A DNA stretch of 54,843 nucleotides from Salimicrobium album (GCF_900107115.1 NZ_FNOS01000010.1:1-54843), one strand, 5' to 3'. Positions 23,198 through 33,339 are shown, numbered from the stretch's first letter. Numbers and translations are program-made. The notes: generated from the letters alone by a model not told the origin.

Positions 23198-24145
23198 TTA
23201 TTCGCTGATACCGGCCGATACTTCCTCGGCCATTTTTTCAAATGATCTTAAGCCGCCTCCGGACAGATACCAGACTGCCGGATCCAAATAGACTTTTTTA
23301 GCATCTGTCTGGTTGACCAGATCGTTATCATACAATTCCTTCGCCTGCCCTTCACCGCTGACTACCTTATCGCGGTCGATAATGAAGAGATAGTCAGGAT
23401 CCTGTTCCGCAATATACTCAAACGTTACACTCATACCATGAGTGGAGGCTTCGATCTCTTTATCAGCCGCCGGTACTCCGAATACATCGTGGACGAGCCC
23501 AAAACGTGACCCGGGTCCGTAGGCACTGACTTTTCCACCGGTCGCAAGCGTTACGAGACCAGTCTTATCCTCCGGCATATCTTCTTTAATCTGCTCAATA
23601 TCTTTTTTCAGTGCCGAAACCTTCTGGTCAGCTTCTTCCGTTTTACCGAAAATTCTGGCAAGGGTTTGAGTATTCTTCTCGAATGATTCCATATAATTTT
23701 CGTTATCCATACCTACATAAACAGTAGGAGCAATATCACTGAGATCTTCGTATGCCTCGGACTGACGACCTGAGATAACAATCAGTCCGGGGTCCATACT
23801 ATTGATTTTTTCGAAATCAGGTTCTTTCAGACTTCCAACGTTTTCATAATCATCTTCTTCATATTTCGACAGATAATCGGGAAGGGTACTCGATTTCGCT
23901 ACACCGTCTGCTTCTATACCGAGGGCATCGAGCGTATCAAGCGCTCCGAAATCAAATACGACTACGTTCTCCGGATTCTTCTCCACTTCCGTCGTTCCGA
24001 GTTCGTGCTCCACCATAACGGTTTCTTTACTCTTCTCCTTGTCTTCCCCGTCACCGGAAGAGGCACCGGCTTCTTCTTCCGAACTTCCGCAGGCCGCGAG
24101 CACCATCATTACGAGCACACTGAGAGTCATCAACAATTTCTTCAT
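23198..24145 (-). CDS. yclQ: Ferric siderophore ABC transporter, substrate-binding lipoprotein (YclQ-like)
   Basis: A 315-residue lipoprotein with signal peptide and lipobox LAAC followed by a Gly/Glu/Ser linker, then a type III periplasmic-binding-protein domain. VVVFDFGALDTLDALG and DPGLIVISGRQ are typical of the FatB/YclQ branch. In B. subtilis YclQ captures petrobactin and its photoproduct; the exact ligand here is inferred. The ATG at 24145 is preferred because AAAGGAG lies seven bases upstream; a closer ATG six bases further out overlaps that site. It is the last gene of the operon. Confidence 0.92.
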   Translation of the reverse strand: MKKLLMTLSVLVMMVLAACGSSEEEAGASSGDGEDKEKSKETVMVEHELGTTEVEKNPENVVVFDFGALDTLDALGIEADGVAKSSTLPDYLSKYEEDDYENVGSLKEPDFEKINSMDPGLIVISGRQSEAYEDLSDIAPTVYVGMDNENYMESFEKNTQTLARIFGKTEEADQKVSALKKDIEQIKEDMPEDKTGLVTLATGGKVSAYGPGSRFGLVHDVFGVPAADKEIEASTHGMSVTFEYIAEQDPDYLFIIDRDKVVSGEGQAKELYDNDLVNQTDAKKVYLDPAVWYLSGGGLRSFEKMAEEVSAGISE

Positions 24146-24174
24146 ATTCATTCTCCTTTATTCTTTTTTATTAT

Positions 24175-24933
24175 TCAGGTAAAAAACACACAAATGCGGT
24201 TGCCGTCTATGTTGCACACGTTGAATTCCATATCGTAAACTTCACGGAGCACGTTATTCGTAATCATCTCTTCCGGATGCCCCTCGTACACACACTTTCC
24301 GTCTTTCAGCGCTACGATGTGATTGGAATAACAGGAGGCGAAGTTGATATCGTGAATAACGATTACAACCGTCTTCCCGAGATCATCCACCATGCGCCGG
24401 AGTGCTTTCATAATCTGTTTAGAATGTTTCATATCCAGGTTATTGAGCGGTTCATCAAGAAGGATGTAATCGGTATCCTGGGCGATGACCATCGCTATGT
24501 AAGCCCGCTGTTTCTGTCCTCCGCTCAGTTCATCGAGAAAGCGGTCTTCGAAATCTTCGAGCTGCATGTATTCAATCGCTTCATTAATCAGTTTCTCATC
24601 TTCTTTTTTCAGCTTTCCCTGCGAGTAGGGGAAACGTCCGAAGCTTACCAGTTCCCGGACAGTGATCCGCACTTTGATATTATTCGACTGTTTCAGAACG
24701 GAGAGCCGCTTGGCCAATTCTTTGTTGTCGTAGGAAGTGATTTCCTCGCCGTCGAGGAGTACAGAACCTTCGTCTTTCGGAATGAGCCGGCTCACCATCG
24801 ACAGAAGCGTACTTTTTCCAGCTCCGTTCGCCCCGATAAAAGAGGTGATCGTACCTTTCTTTATATGGACGGATACGTCATCGACCACTTTCACTTCTTT
24901 ATAAGCCTTGGATACATTCGTTACGTCTACCAT
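24175..24933 (-). CDS. yclP: Ferric siderophore ABC transporter, ATPase (YclP-like)
   Basis: A 252-residue ABC ATPase. Walker A is GANGAGKST (about residues 34-42), the signature LSGGQKQRAYIAM is followed by Walker B DYILLDEPLNNLD, and the switch histidine is in VIVIHDINFA. It powers uptake through YclNO from the cytoplasmic side. Its start overlaps the end of yclO by seven bases, consistent with a coupled operon. Confidence 0.95.
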   Translation of the reverse strand: MVDVTNVSKAYKEVKVVDDVSVHIKKGTITSFIGANGAGKSTLLSMVSRLIPKDEGSVLLDGEEITSYDNKELAKRLSVLKQSNNIKVRITVRELVSFGRFPYSQGKLKKEDEKLINEAIEYMQLEDFEDRFLDELSGGQKQRAYIAMVIAQDTDYILLDEPLNNLDMKHSKQIMKALRRMVDDLGKTVVIVIHDINFASCYSNHIVALKDGKCVYEGHPEEMITNNVLREVYDMEFNVCNIDGNRICVFFT

Positions 24934-25877
24934 ACGTCATTCTCCTTTACTAACAGATAGATGAAATAAATACCGCCGACGAAGTTCACAATGACACTGA
25001 TGGTCGTGGAAAAAGTGAAGACGTGTTCCACGAACCACTGCCCGAGCAGCAGACTGAAGATACTTACGAATATCGCTCCCGGGATAAGATACTTATGACG
25101 ATACGTCCGGAACACTTCGTGGGAGACATTGGCCACAATCAGCCCGAGAAAAGTAATCGGACCAACAAGTGCCGTTGCGACGGAAACGTATACGGCTATT
25201 ACACCGAGCAGGCGTTTCACCACCGCGTCATAATTGACGCCGAGATTCACCGCCTCTTCCTCACCGAGAGAGATTACATCCAGATACTTCGTATACCTGA
25301 ACAGATACAGCGTAGCTGCGAGAAGCAGAATTCCTCCCACAAGCAATAGCTCTGTATTGGCATTGTTGAAACTTGCGAACATCTTATCCTGCACGACGAG
25401 GAATTCGTTCGGATCGATCAGTACCTGGAGGAACTCCGAAATACTGCTGAAAAATGTTCCGAGAATAATGCCGACGAGCAACAGGAAGTAAATATTCTTC
25501 CCTTCTCTTTTGAATATGAACAGAAACAGAAGAAGGGCAAACACGACCATAAGTCCGACAGACAGAAGGAAATGAAAGTGATTGTTCATCATCACAAGCG
25601 TTCCGCCTCCGAGCAGGAAGACGATTGCCGTCTGCAGTAGAACGTAAAGAGAATCGAATCCAATCAGGCTCGGTGTGAGAATCCGGTTATTCGTAATGGT
25701 CTGAAAGATGACCGTGGATGCTGCAATGGCCGCTCCGGTCATCGTAATCGCGGCCACTTTCTCAAGGCGCCTCGGGAGGACGTAATCCCACTGCCCTCCG
25801 ACATCCCAGAAAACAAACAGCAGAATGCTTGCAACCGACAGAGACAGTAATATGATCAGTTTTTTGTTATAGCCCAT
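24927..25877 (-). CDS. yclO: Ferric siderophore ABC transporter, permease (YclO-like)
   Basis: A 316-residue FecCD-family permease with about nine or ten membrane segments. Landmarks are TGAAIAASTVIFQTITNNRILTP split across the first loop and VGPITFLGLIVANVSHEVFR, the ATPase-coupling region. It pairs with YclN to form the channel. The ATG follows AAGGAGA and overlaps the yclN stop by 11 bases. Confidence 0.94.
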   Translation of the reverse strand: MGYNKKLIILLSLSVASILLFVFWDVGGQWDYVLPRRLEKVAAITMTGAAIAASTVIFQTITNNRILTPSLIGFDSLYVLLQTAIVFLLGGGTLVMMNNHFHFLLSVGLMVVFALLLFLFIFKREGKNIYFLLLVGIILGTFFSSISEFLQVLIDPNEFLVVQDKMFASFNNANTELLLVGGILLLAATLYLFRYTKYLDVISLGEEEAVNLGVNYDAVVKRLLGVIAVYVSVATALVGPITFLGLIVANVSHEVFRTYRHKYLIPGAIFVSIFSLLLGQWFVEHVFTFSTTISVIVNFVGGIYFIYLLVKENDVW

Positions 25878-26820
25878 ACGACCGTCTCCTTAACAGTAAA
25901 TAAAGGAAAATACCACTGCCGAGAACTCCGACAGTCAGACCGATGGATATTTCATAAGGGTAGATGATAACCCGCCCGAGGATGTCACATACGAGTACGA
26001 ACAGTGCCCCGAGCACCGCCGTCTGCCATATACTGCTCCTTAAGTGATCCCCCTGGTAAATCGTCACGATATTCGGAACAATCAGCCCGAGGAACGGCAG
26101 CATCCCGGCTGTAAGTACGACGGAGGCTGTAATCAGTGCTACAAGCCCGAGCCCCAGATAAAGAACTTTCTGATAGCTGAGCCCTAAGTTGGAAGCAAAG
26201 TCTTCCCCCATCCCGGCGATAGTGAAGTGATGTGCAAATATGTAAGCGAGAATCACTACCGGAAGGCTTAAGTAAAGAAGTTCGTAACGGCCCTCGATCA
26301 GCATGGAGAAATCCCCGTGAAGCCACGTCCCTATGCTTTGGACGAGATCAAAACGATAGGCGAGAAACGTCGTAACGGAACCGATGATATTCCCGAACAT
26401 CAGTCCGACCAGAGGGATGAAGACCGCGTCTCTGTATCTAATCTTATCGAGGATTTTCATGAAAACGAACGTACCGGCCAAAGCGAAAAGAAAAGCCAGC
26501 AGCATTTTCTCCATCATCGATGCCGAAGGGAACAACAGCATACCGACGAGAATCCCCAGTCTTGCCGAATCCATCGTACCGGCTGTCGTCGGGGAGACGA
26601 ATTTATTCTGGCTGAGCTGCTGCATAATCAGTCCGGCGATACTCATACTCATCCCGGCGATAAGAAGGCTGACAAGCCTCGGAATTCGGCTGACGAACAG
26701 GACTTCCTGCTGTTCGTCGCTTAAGGAAAAAAAATCCGTGATCGATAAATCAGACACCCCGGTAAAAAGGGAAAGAATCGAGAAAAATATTAAAAGAAAA
26801 CCCGTAATCCACCATTTCAT
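25867..26820 (-). CDS. yclN: Ferric siderophore ABC transporter, permease (YclN-like)
   Basis: A 317-residue FecCD-family permease and the first gene of the operon. It has the ISRIPRLVSLL-like entry (VSRIPRLVSLLIAGMSMS), IAGLIMQQLSQNKFVSPTT, and the coupling region PFLGLIVPNIV. The ATG at 26820 is chosen because AGGAAG lies eight bases upstream; the frame begins at a TTG six bases earlier. Upstream are a consensus sigma-A promoter and two Fur boxes, so it should be expressed on iron limitation. Confidence 0.94.
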   Translation of the reverse strand: MKWWITGFLLIFFSILSLFTGVSDLSITDFFSLSDEQQEVLFVSRIPRLVSLLIAGMSMSIAGLIMQQLSQNKFVSPTTAGTMDSARLGILVGMLLFPSASMMEKMLLAFLFALAGTFVFMKILDKIRYRDAVFIPLVGLMFGNIIGSVTTFLAYRFDLVQSIGTWLHGDFSMLIEGRYELLYLSLPVVILAYIFAHHFTIAGMGEDFASNLGLSYQKVLYLGLGLVALITASVVLTAGMLPFLGLIVPNIVTIYQGDHLRSSIWQTAVLGALFVLVCDILGRVIIYPYEISIGLTVGVLGSGIFLYLLLRRRSYGL

Positions 26821-26865
26821 ATCCAATTCTTCCTAACCAACCTGCTTCTATTTACAAAAAAACCC

Positions 26866-26877
26866 TTGTCTAGACAA
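26866..26877. promoter_or_regulatory. 12-bp palindrome in the yclN leader
   Basis: TTGTCTAGACAA is a perfect palindrome between the Fur-controlled promoter and the yclN start. It resembles a GntR- or other dimeric-regulator operator, but no regulator can be assigned. Confidence 0.35.
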
Positions 26878-26910
26878 ATATAAGTACAAAAAAAGAAGCA
26901 GTTGTAAAAA

Positions 26911-26925
26911 TGATAATCATTCTCA
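26911..26925. promoter_or_regulatory. Fur box 1
   Basis: TGATAATCATTCTCA matches the 7-1-7 Fur consensus TGATAATNATTATCA at all but one arm base. It is just downstream of the yclN -10. Confidence 0.85.
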
Positions 26926-26936
26926 ATGACAAGTAA

Positions 26937-26965
26937 ATGATATCAATTCTCAATGAGAGTGTCAA
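26937..26965 (-). promoter_or_regulatory. yclN operon promoter
   Basis: Reverse strand consensus -35 TTGACA (26960-26965) and -10 TATCAT (26937-26942) with a 17-bp spacer. It overlaps the 3' end of the marR-like gene. Confidence 0.87.
26938..26952. promoter_or_regulatory. Fur box 2
   Basis: TGATATCAATTCTCA, a second 7-1-7 match that covers the -10 and spacer of the yclN promoter. Binding here would directly block RNA polymerase. Confidence 0.75.
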
Positions 26966-27405
26966 CTGCTTCCGAGATTATTTCGAATTTTTTCAAGAAA
27001 AAGCTGTCCGCTGCGCTTTTCTTCCTCTGTCATTCCCGCACAGGCTTCGTCGATTGTATCCAGAGCCGTCCGATTCAGCTTCTCTTCTTCCTGTCTCGCC
27101 CATTCCGTCGGGTAAATGTAATTCCTCCGCTTATCTTCCGGGTTTACGTAACGGTAAATGTACCCGGCCTTCTCCATCCTTCCAAGCAGTCTCGATGTCC
27201 CGGCTTCGTCTCTTTCAATGGAGACGGCAAGCATCCGCTGCGTCTGTCCTTCTTTCCCGTACAGACGGCTCATTATCTGCCACTGTTCATACGTCAACGT
27301 GTGCCCGATTTTTTTGAAATTCTCATTCAGTCTTGCGTTCATTACCCGGGAGGCCTGAAAAAGCTGATACCCCGGCGATTCGTCCATTACATATTTCCGA
27401 TTCAT
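26962..27405 (-). CDS. MarR family transcriptional regulator
   Basis: A 147-residue winged-helix regulator. It has the MarR pattern LTYEQWQIMSRLYGKEGQTQ, recognition region DEAGTSRLLGRMEKAGYIYR and the wing DKRRNYIYPTE. MarR proteins are dimers that usually repress nearby genes and respond to small phenolic or oxidant ligands. The ATG at 27405 is preferred for the GGAGG 11 bases upstream; a GTG nine bases earlier is too close. Its last codons contain the -35 of the yclN promoter. Whether it regulates the transporter or the divergent RsbQ-like hydrolase is unknown. Confidence 0.9.
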   Translation of the reverse strand: MNRKYVMDESPGYQLFQASRVMNARLNENFKKIGHTLTYEQWQIMSRLYGKEGQTQRMLAVSIERDEAGTSRLLGRMEKAGYIYRYVNPEDKRRNYIYPTEWARQEEEKLNRTALDTIDEACAGMTEEEKRSGQLFLEKIRNNLGSS

Positions 27406-27497
27406 GATCCGCACTCCCTCCGTTAAGTAATAGTCGTCCGTTGTGATAGAATGATAATAAAGACAGTATTTCTCTTACAGCAAAGGATGATAGGAAC

Positions 27498-28310
27498 ATG
27501 AAAATGAGAAAACGCAACAATGTTCAGATATACGGAAACGGCACGACCCCGATCATTTTTGCCCACGGTTTCGGGTGTGACCAGCATATATGGGAATACG
27601 TCATCCCCGGTTTCTTCGACATGTATCAGGTTATTCTTTTTGATTACGCGGGTTCCGGCAACTCCAGTGCGGGCTCCTACTCCGAAGAGCGCTACAGTTC
27701 CGTCGACGGCTATGCAGAAGACGTCATCGGCATTATGGAAGAGATGGCTCTCACGGATGCAATCTTCGTCGGACACTCTTTCAGCGGCATGGTCGGCCTG
27801 AAGATCGCGCTTGAACGCCCCGAACTTCTGCGCTCGAACATCATGCTCGGTGCTTCTCCCCGTTTTCTTAATGAAGACGGCTATAAGGGGGGTCTTGAAG
27901 AAGAAGATCTGGAGAAGCTTCTCCAAATGATGGACAGCGATTACCGGAAATGGTCGAAATACATGGCCGAGCTTTTTCTTGAGGAGATAGACGCACCGAA
28001 AATGAAAGAAGAACTGGAGGAGATGCTGGCCGATCAGTCTCCGGAGGTCACCCGTTCTTTTGCCGAAGTGGCGTTTACGCTGGATATGCGGGAGAAACTG
28101 AAAGAAAACACCGTACCTTCCCTGCTCCTTCAGTCAAAAAAGGACTCCCTCGTCCCGCCTGCGGCCGGTGAATATTTACGGGAACACCTTCCTTACAGTG
28201 AATCCGTCATGCTGGATGCAAAGGGGCATGCTCCTCACCTCAGTCATCCGCAGGAAGTGACCTCTTTGATCTTGGACTACATCGAACAGAAGCTGTGGAA
28301 AAGCAGCTGA
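27498..28310 (+). CDS. RsbQ-like alpha/beta hydrolase
   Basis: A 270-residue alpha/beta hydrolase strikingly like B. subtilis RsbQ: FAHGFGCDQHIWEYVIP, VILFDYAGSGNS and the ending GHAPHLSHPQE. The triad is Ser94 (VGHSFSG), Asp216 (KKDSLVPP) and His244. RsbQ and the PAS phosphatase RsbP feed energy stress into sigma-B. No rsbP gene is adjacent; downstream is a terminator and a tRNA on the other strand. It may be a solo sensor or enzyme. The start is either 27498 or the next ATG at 27504, which has better spacing from AGGAA. Confidence 0.85.
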   Translation: MKMRKRNNVQIYGNGTTPIIFAHGFGCDQHIWEYVIPGFFDMYQVILFDYAGSGNSSAGSYSEERYSSVDGYAEDVIGIMEEMALTDAIFVGHSFSGMVGLKIALERPELLRSNIMLGASPRFLNEDGYKGGLEEEDLEKLLQMMDSDYRKWSKYMAELFLEEIDAPKMKEELEEMLADQSPEVTRSFAEVAFTLDMREKLKENTVPSLLLQSKKDSLVPPAAGEYLREHLPYSESVMLDAKGHAPHLSHPQEVTSLILDYIEQKLWKSS

Positions 28311-28327
28311 TTAATAATTTACGGAGA

Positions 28328-28368
28328 AGGCAGGCCCAGTACTGTGAGAAGGGTCTGTCTTTTGTTTA
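28328..28368 (+). terminator. Terminator after the RsbQ-like gene
   Basis: GGCAGGCCC and GGGTCTGTC arms, with two G-T pairs, followed by TTTTGTTT. Confidence 0.75.
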
Positions 28369-28403
28369 TACATACGTATTCGGGGAAAACCGGAAAATTC
28401 CTG

Positions 28404-28436
28404 TCAAAAAAATCGTTACTGTATACAGTAACGATT
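28404..28436 (-). terminator. tRNA-Ser terminator, 26-bp perfect palindrome
   Basis: The 26 bases at 28411-28436 are a perfect palindrome (AATCGTTACTG and its complement around TATA). On the reverse strand it is followed by a run of seven T. It lies 45 bases beyond the tRNA-Ser 3' end, so it is read as an intrinsic terminator. Confidence 0.82.
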
Positions 28437-28481
28437 ACTTCCGGACTTCTCCGAATATATATGCGCGTTTATTTTAAAATA

Positions 28482-28574
28482 TGGCGGAGGAGGAGGGATT
28501 CGAACCCCCGCGGGCCGTAAAGCCCCTGGCGGTTTTCAAGACCGCTCCCTTCAGCCGGACTTGGGTACTCCTCC
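28482..28574 (-). tRNA. tRNA-Ser (anticodon TGA)
   Basis: The reverse strand gives a class II cloverleaf: acceptor GGAGGAG/CTCCTCC, anticodon loop CTTGAAA (anticodon TGA), a long variable arm (AGGGGCTTTACGGCCC region), T loop TTCGAAT and an encoded CCA end. It follows serS on the same strand. Confidence 0.96.
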
Positions 28575-28626
28575 GTGTGACCGACAATTAGTAATATACC
28601 ACGCCTCCCGGCAGGCGTCAATAAAA

Positions 28627-28648
28627 TTTCGGCAATTCGCCGCCGAAA
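28627..28648 (-). terminator. Second hairpin downstream of serS
   Basis: Reverse strand TTTCGGC and GCCGAAA arms followed by TTTTAT, placed behind the main serS terminator. It may act as a backup. Confidence 0.5.
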
Positions 28649-28650
28649 AT

Positions 28651-28708
28651 AAAAAACCGCCTTCTCCCCCTGAACACGAGCCCGTGCTTCAGAAAGGAAA
28701 AAGGCGGC
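28651..28708 (-). terminator. serS terminator
   Basis: Reverse strand CCGCCTT and AAGGCGG outer arms enclose an inner CTGAAGCACG/CGTGTTCAG stem and are followed by TTTTTTATTTT. Confidence 0.88.
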
Positions 28709-28725
28709 CGTATGCACACAACCCG

Positions 28726-30003
<1,278 letters not shown>

Positions 30004-30039
30004 TCATCCTCCTCTGTTTAATGTATAACATCAGTCATT

Positions 30040-30285
30040 AAAAAAAGACTCCCATCCCTTTATAAAAAAGGGACGAGAGTCTGAATTCCCGCGATACCAC
30101 CCCGATTGAAGAGCAGCTGCTCTTCCGGCTCGACCTCCGTAACGGGGAGGGTCCGTCCTGGCTCATCACCAGACGCTCCGGGATGGATTCTCATCAGTTT
30201 TCTGTCAGTTTTCACCGGTCCCTGACTCTCTTTGAAGAAAAGCTGATGATACTTGTTCCGTTCAACGCGTTTTTTCTATTTACTT
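30040..30285 (-). promoter_or_regulatory. T-box riboswitch of serS
   Basis: The reverse strand contains the T-box bulge sequence GGGGTGGTATCGCGGGAATT (30084-30103). It is followed by a terminator with arms AGACTCTCGTCCCTTT/AAAGGGATGGGAGTCT and a T run (30040-30081). In stem I the specifier loop reads GAGAATCCATC, giving specifier codon TCC (Ser). Uncharged tRNA-Ser binding would favour read-through into serS. Confidence 0.92.
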
Positions 30286-30310
30286 ACTATACAGATTAGC
30301 TCATTCCCGC

Positions 30311-30901
30311 TCAGGATGCAAGCGTGCGCTTAGAATTTTCCACCATACTCACGAAATGGGCAGTAAGACGGTGGTCTTTCGTAAGTTCCGGATGGAAAGA
30401 ACAGGCGAGAAGGTGGTCTTCCTGCGCTACGACGATGTGACCGTCGTAAGTGGCCAGAACTTCGGTATTCTCCCCGACCCGTTCAATGTAGGGTGCCCGT
30501 ATGAAAACGGCATTATATCCGTCCGCCACGCCTTTGATGTCAAGATCGGTTTCAAAACTGTCCCGCTGCCTTCCGAAAGCGTTCCGACGGACACTCATAT
30601 CCATAAGTCCGAGATGAGCGTCATAAGAGCCGTCGATTTCCCCGGCAAGTAAAATCAGACCGGCACAGGTGCCGAAAACGGGCTTTCCTGCATTTGCAAA
30701 AGCGCGGATCGGCTCAAGAAACCCGTATTGATCGATGAGGCGGCGCATCGTCGTACTCTCACCGCCCGGGATGATAAGGCCATCGATCGTCTCAAGCTGT
30801 TCTTTACGTTTTATGATTACCGCTGTCGCTCCGGAAGCCTCCACGGAGCGGATGTGCTCCCGGAAGGCTCCCTGCAGAGCAAGTACACCGATAGTAGTCA
30901 T
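30311..30901 (-). CDS. pdxT: Pyridoxal 5'-phosphate synthase glutaminase subunit
   Basis: A 196-residue class I glutamine amidotransferase. It has the substrate loop [12 protein letters not shown], the nucleophilic cysteine in [11 protein letters not shown] and the His/Glu pair in [11 protein letters not shown]. It hydrolyses glutamine and channels ammonia to PdxS for vitamin B6 synthesis. AAAGGAG precedes the ATG. It lies 18 bases downstream of pdxS, the standard operon. Confidence 0.96.
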   Translation of the reverse strand: MTTIGVLALQGAFREHIRSVEASGATAVIIKRKEQLETIDGLIIPGGESTTMRRLIDQYGFLEPIRAFANAGKPVFGTCAGLILLAGEIDGSYDAHLGLMDMSVRRNAFGRQRDSFETDLDIKGVADGYNAVFIRAPYIERVGENTEVLATYDGHIVVAQEDHLLACSFHPELTKDHRLTAHFVSMVENSKRTLAS

Positions 30902-30919
30902 GAGGCATTTCTCCTTTAC

Positions 30920-31798
30920 TTATTCACTGCGCTCCTGCATGCGGTCGGTCGTTTCGTTCATCTCTTCGCCTTTCATCGCGGTACCGAGACCTTTGGAAAT
31001 CTCAGCAATCAGCTTGTAGTCGTCGTAGTGAGTCGTCGCTTCCACGATGGCCCGTGCAAACTCTTTAGGACGGTCGGATTTGAAAATACCGGATCCGACG
31101 AATACGCCGTCCGCGCCAAGCTGCATCATAAGCGCTGCGTCTGCAGGAGTGGCGATACCGCCCGCTGCGAAGTTTACGACCGGAAGGCGGCCTTCTTCCC
31201 GGATCTCAAGCAGAAGATCGTAAGGTGCACCGTTCTCTTTTGCATAAACCATCACTTCGTCTTCGTCCATCGACTGAAGACGGCGGATCTGTCCCTGGAC
31301 TTCACGCATATGACGGACCGCTTCCACAATATTACCGGTACCCGGCTCCCCTTTCGTACGAAGCATGGAAGCACCTTCCGCAATACGGCGGGTCGCTTCT
31401 CCGATATTACGGCAGCCGCATACGAATGGAACCGTATAGCCGTCTTTTTTAATGTGGAATACTTCATCCGCAGGAGTAAGTACTTCACTTTCATCGATAT
31501 AATCGACGCCCATCGATTCGAGGACACGCGCCTCGGCGATGTGACCGATTCTCGCTTTTGCCATTACAGGAATCGAAACAGCGTTCATCACTTCCTCAAC
31601 GATCGTAGGGTCCGCCATTCTCGCAACCCCTCCGGCCGCTCTGATGTCGGACGGTACGCGTTCAAGTGCCATAACCGCAACAGCTCCGGCCTCTTCGGCT
31701 ATTTTCGCCTGTTCCGCATTTACGACGTCCATGATGACGCCGCCTTTCTGCATTTCTGCCATACCTCTTTTTACAACATTCGTTCCTGTTCGAGCCAT
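30920..31798 (-). CDS. pdxS: Pyridoxal 5'-phosphate synthase lyase subunit
   Basis: A 292-residue TIM-barrel PdxS. It opens [20 protein letters not shown] and contains [20 protein letters not shown], the [14 protein letters not shown] stretch and the catalytic lysine region [13 protein letters not shown]. It builds PLP from ribose 5-phosphate, glyceraldehyde 3-phosphate and ammonia, as a dodecamer decorated by PdxT. The start at 31798 follows GGGAGGAATCAAC; the frame extends 11 codons upstream without a site. The order dacA-pdxS-pdxT-serS matches B. subtilis. Confidence 0.96.
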   Translation of the reverse strand: MARTGTNVVKRGMAEMQKGGVIMDVVNAEQAKIAEEAGAVAVMALERVPSDIRAAGGVARMADPTIVEEVMNAVSIPVMAKARIGHIAEARVLESMGVDYIDESEVLTPADEVFHIKKDGYTVPFVCGCRNIGEATRRIAEGASMLRTKGEPGTGNIVEAVRHMREVQGQIRRLQSMDEDEVMVYAKENGAPYDLLLEIREEGRLPVVNFAAGGIATPADAALMMQLGADGVFVGSGIFKSDRPKEFARAIVEATTHYDDYKLIAEISKGLGTAMKGEEMNETTDRMQERSE

Positions 31799-31914
31799 GT
31801 TGATTCCTCCCTGTTCTGTATCTATATCCATCGATTACTACAATTTTCTTTACTATTTTAACGCATTTTTCCCGTCAATCCTACCATTATCAACCATCGT
31901 TATCGGAAAATTAA

Positions 31915-33216
31915 TCAAAACCAGCTTTTGACCGTATCGACGGCTCCTGTGAACATGTCACTGAAGAAGTTCCCGACATTTCCGAGAGTGAGCATGAACC
32001 AGTTCGACTTCTCCACTCCGGTCGTAGTCACAAGCGGCACGGAGGGGGCGCCTCCTTCGACAAGGTTGGCTTTCTTTCCTTCCCCTTCATACACCAGTTT
32101 CGCTTCCCCGACTTTCTGACCGGACTCGACGGGTGCCGTAAGTTCCTCTTCCTTCAGGGAGTATTCAAGAGAATAGGAGTCCTCCTCTCCCTGTTTGACC
32201 ATCGCAGAAAGAGCTTTGCCCGTTTCGACGGAAACATTGTCCTCTTTTCCTTTTGATACCGGAACAGAACTTTCACCTTTCTTCTGGTGTCCGGCTGCAA
32301 ACAGTTCCTTCGTCTCAAACTGATCGAAACCGTAATCGAATAACTTGGCCGTTTCCCGGAAACGGGCTTCCCGGCTGTCCGTTTTCATAACGACGGAAAT
32401 AAGCCGCTGGTCTCCCTGTTTAGCTGTACCGGTAAAGGTGTTGCCGGCTTTCTCCGTATATCCCGTTTTCAGACCGTCGACCCCTTCATAGCCGAAATTG
32501 GAAAGGTACCCCGGCATGTCGGGGATCATCCAGTTCCAGTTCTGAATCGTCTGACCGTCGAACTCGGCTGTACGTGTGCCGGAGATGTCCAGTGCCTGCG
32601 GATAATCGTTCACCAGATGATACGCAAGGGTAGCGGTCGCTTTCGCCGACATGAGATTATTATCATCGGCACCCGTCCCCTCCGGCACGTGATCACCCAG
32701 GTCACTGTTGGCAAGGCCGGTGCTGTTGACGAATTTATAGTCTTCCATCCCCAGTTGCTCCGCCTTTTCGTTCATCATCTTGACGAATTCCCCTTCGGAA
32801 CCTGCAATCAGTTCTGCGAGAGCAATGGAGGCTGCGTTATCGGAGTTGATCGCCATCGCTTCATAAAGCGAACGGACAGTGTAGTCCTTATTCTGGGTCA
32901 TCCCCACTCCGGAAAAGGAGGGATCTGCCGAAATACTGTAAGGATAGTCGGAGATCTGGGTGGTGGTGTCCCAGCTGATACTTCCGTCCTCAATCGCCTC
33001 CATCACAAGATACTCCGTCATCATTTTCGTCATACTTGCCGGCGGCAGAGCCTGCTCCGCTTCTTTCTGAAAAAGTATATCTCCCGTATCAGCATCCACA
33101 AGAATCGCTGATTCCGCTTCTGTCTCCACTTCCCGTGCCAGAATGTCCGCGGGAGCTAGAAGAGTTGATGTTATAACGAGTAACGTTAATATAAGTGCTG
33201 TTTTCCATCTTTGCAT
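31915..33216 (-). CDS. dacA: D-alanyl-D-alanine carboxypeptidase (PBP5)
   Basis: A 433-residue low-molecular-weight penicillin-binding protein. A signal peptide (residues 1 to about 28) is followed by the S11 peptidase domain with SMTK (S61, K64), SDN (S125-N127) and KTG (K250-G252). A beta-rich C-terminal domain and an amphipathic tail (NWFMLTLGNVGNFFSDMFTG) should anchor it to the outer membrane leaflet. It trims the terminal D-alanine from peptidoglycan stem peptides. Length and order (guaB-dacA-pdxS) fit B. subtilis DacA. Confidence 0.95.
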   Translation of the reverse strand: MQRWKTALILTLLVITSTLLAPADILAREVETEAESAILVDADTGDILFQKEAEQALPPASMTKMMTEYLVMEAIEDGSISWDTTTQISDYPYSISADPSFSGVGMTQNKDYTVRSLYEAMAINSDNAASIALAELIAGSEGEFVKMMNEKAEQLGMEDYKFVNSTGLANSDLGDHVPEGTGADDNNLMSAKATATLAYHLVNDYPQALDISGTRTAEFDGQTIQNWNWMIPDMPGYLSNFGYEGVDGLKTGYTEKAGNTFTGTAKQGDQRLISVVMKTDSREARFRETAKLFDYGFDQFETKELFAAGHQKKGESSVPVSKGKEDNVSVETGKALSAMVKQGEEDSYSLEYSLKEEELTAPVESGQKVGEAKLVYEGEGKKANLVEGGAPSVPLVTTTGVEKSNWFMLTLGNVGNFFSDMFTGAVDTVKSWF

Positions 33217-33339
33217 TACTATTTTCGACCTCCGCTGTATATAAATTTACGCTTTACAATTTTACCACACCCCCCTGTAAAAAAATAGACGCGGGTGTAC
33301 CTTCTGACTGTAAAAATATGAAAAATTAATAAATTTACG

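Noticed and set aside
28411-28436. 26-bp perfect palindrome considered as a regulator operator
   Set aside because: On the reverse strand it is followed by seven T and sits just beyond tRNA-Ser, so intrinsic termination is the simpler reading.
30728-31861. Forward-strand frame of 377 codons opposite pdxT and pdxS
   Set aside because: Antisense shadow of two confidently identified genes; composition is typical of a mirrored frame.
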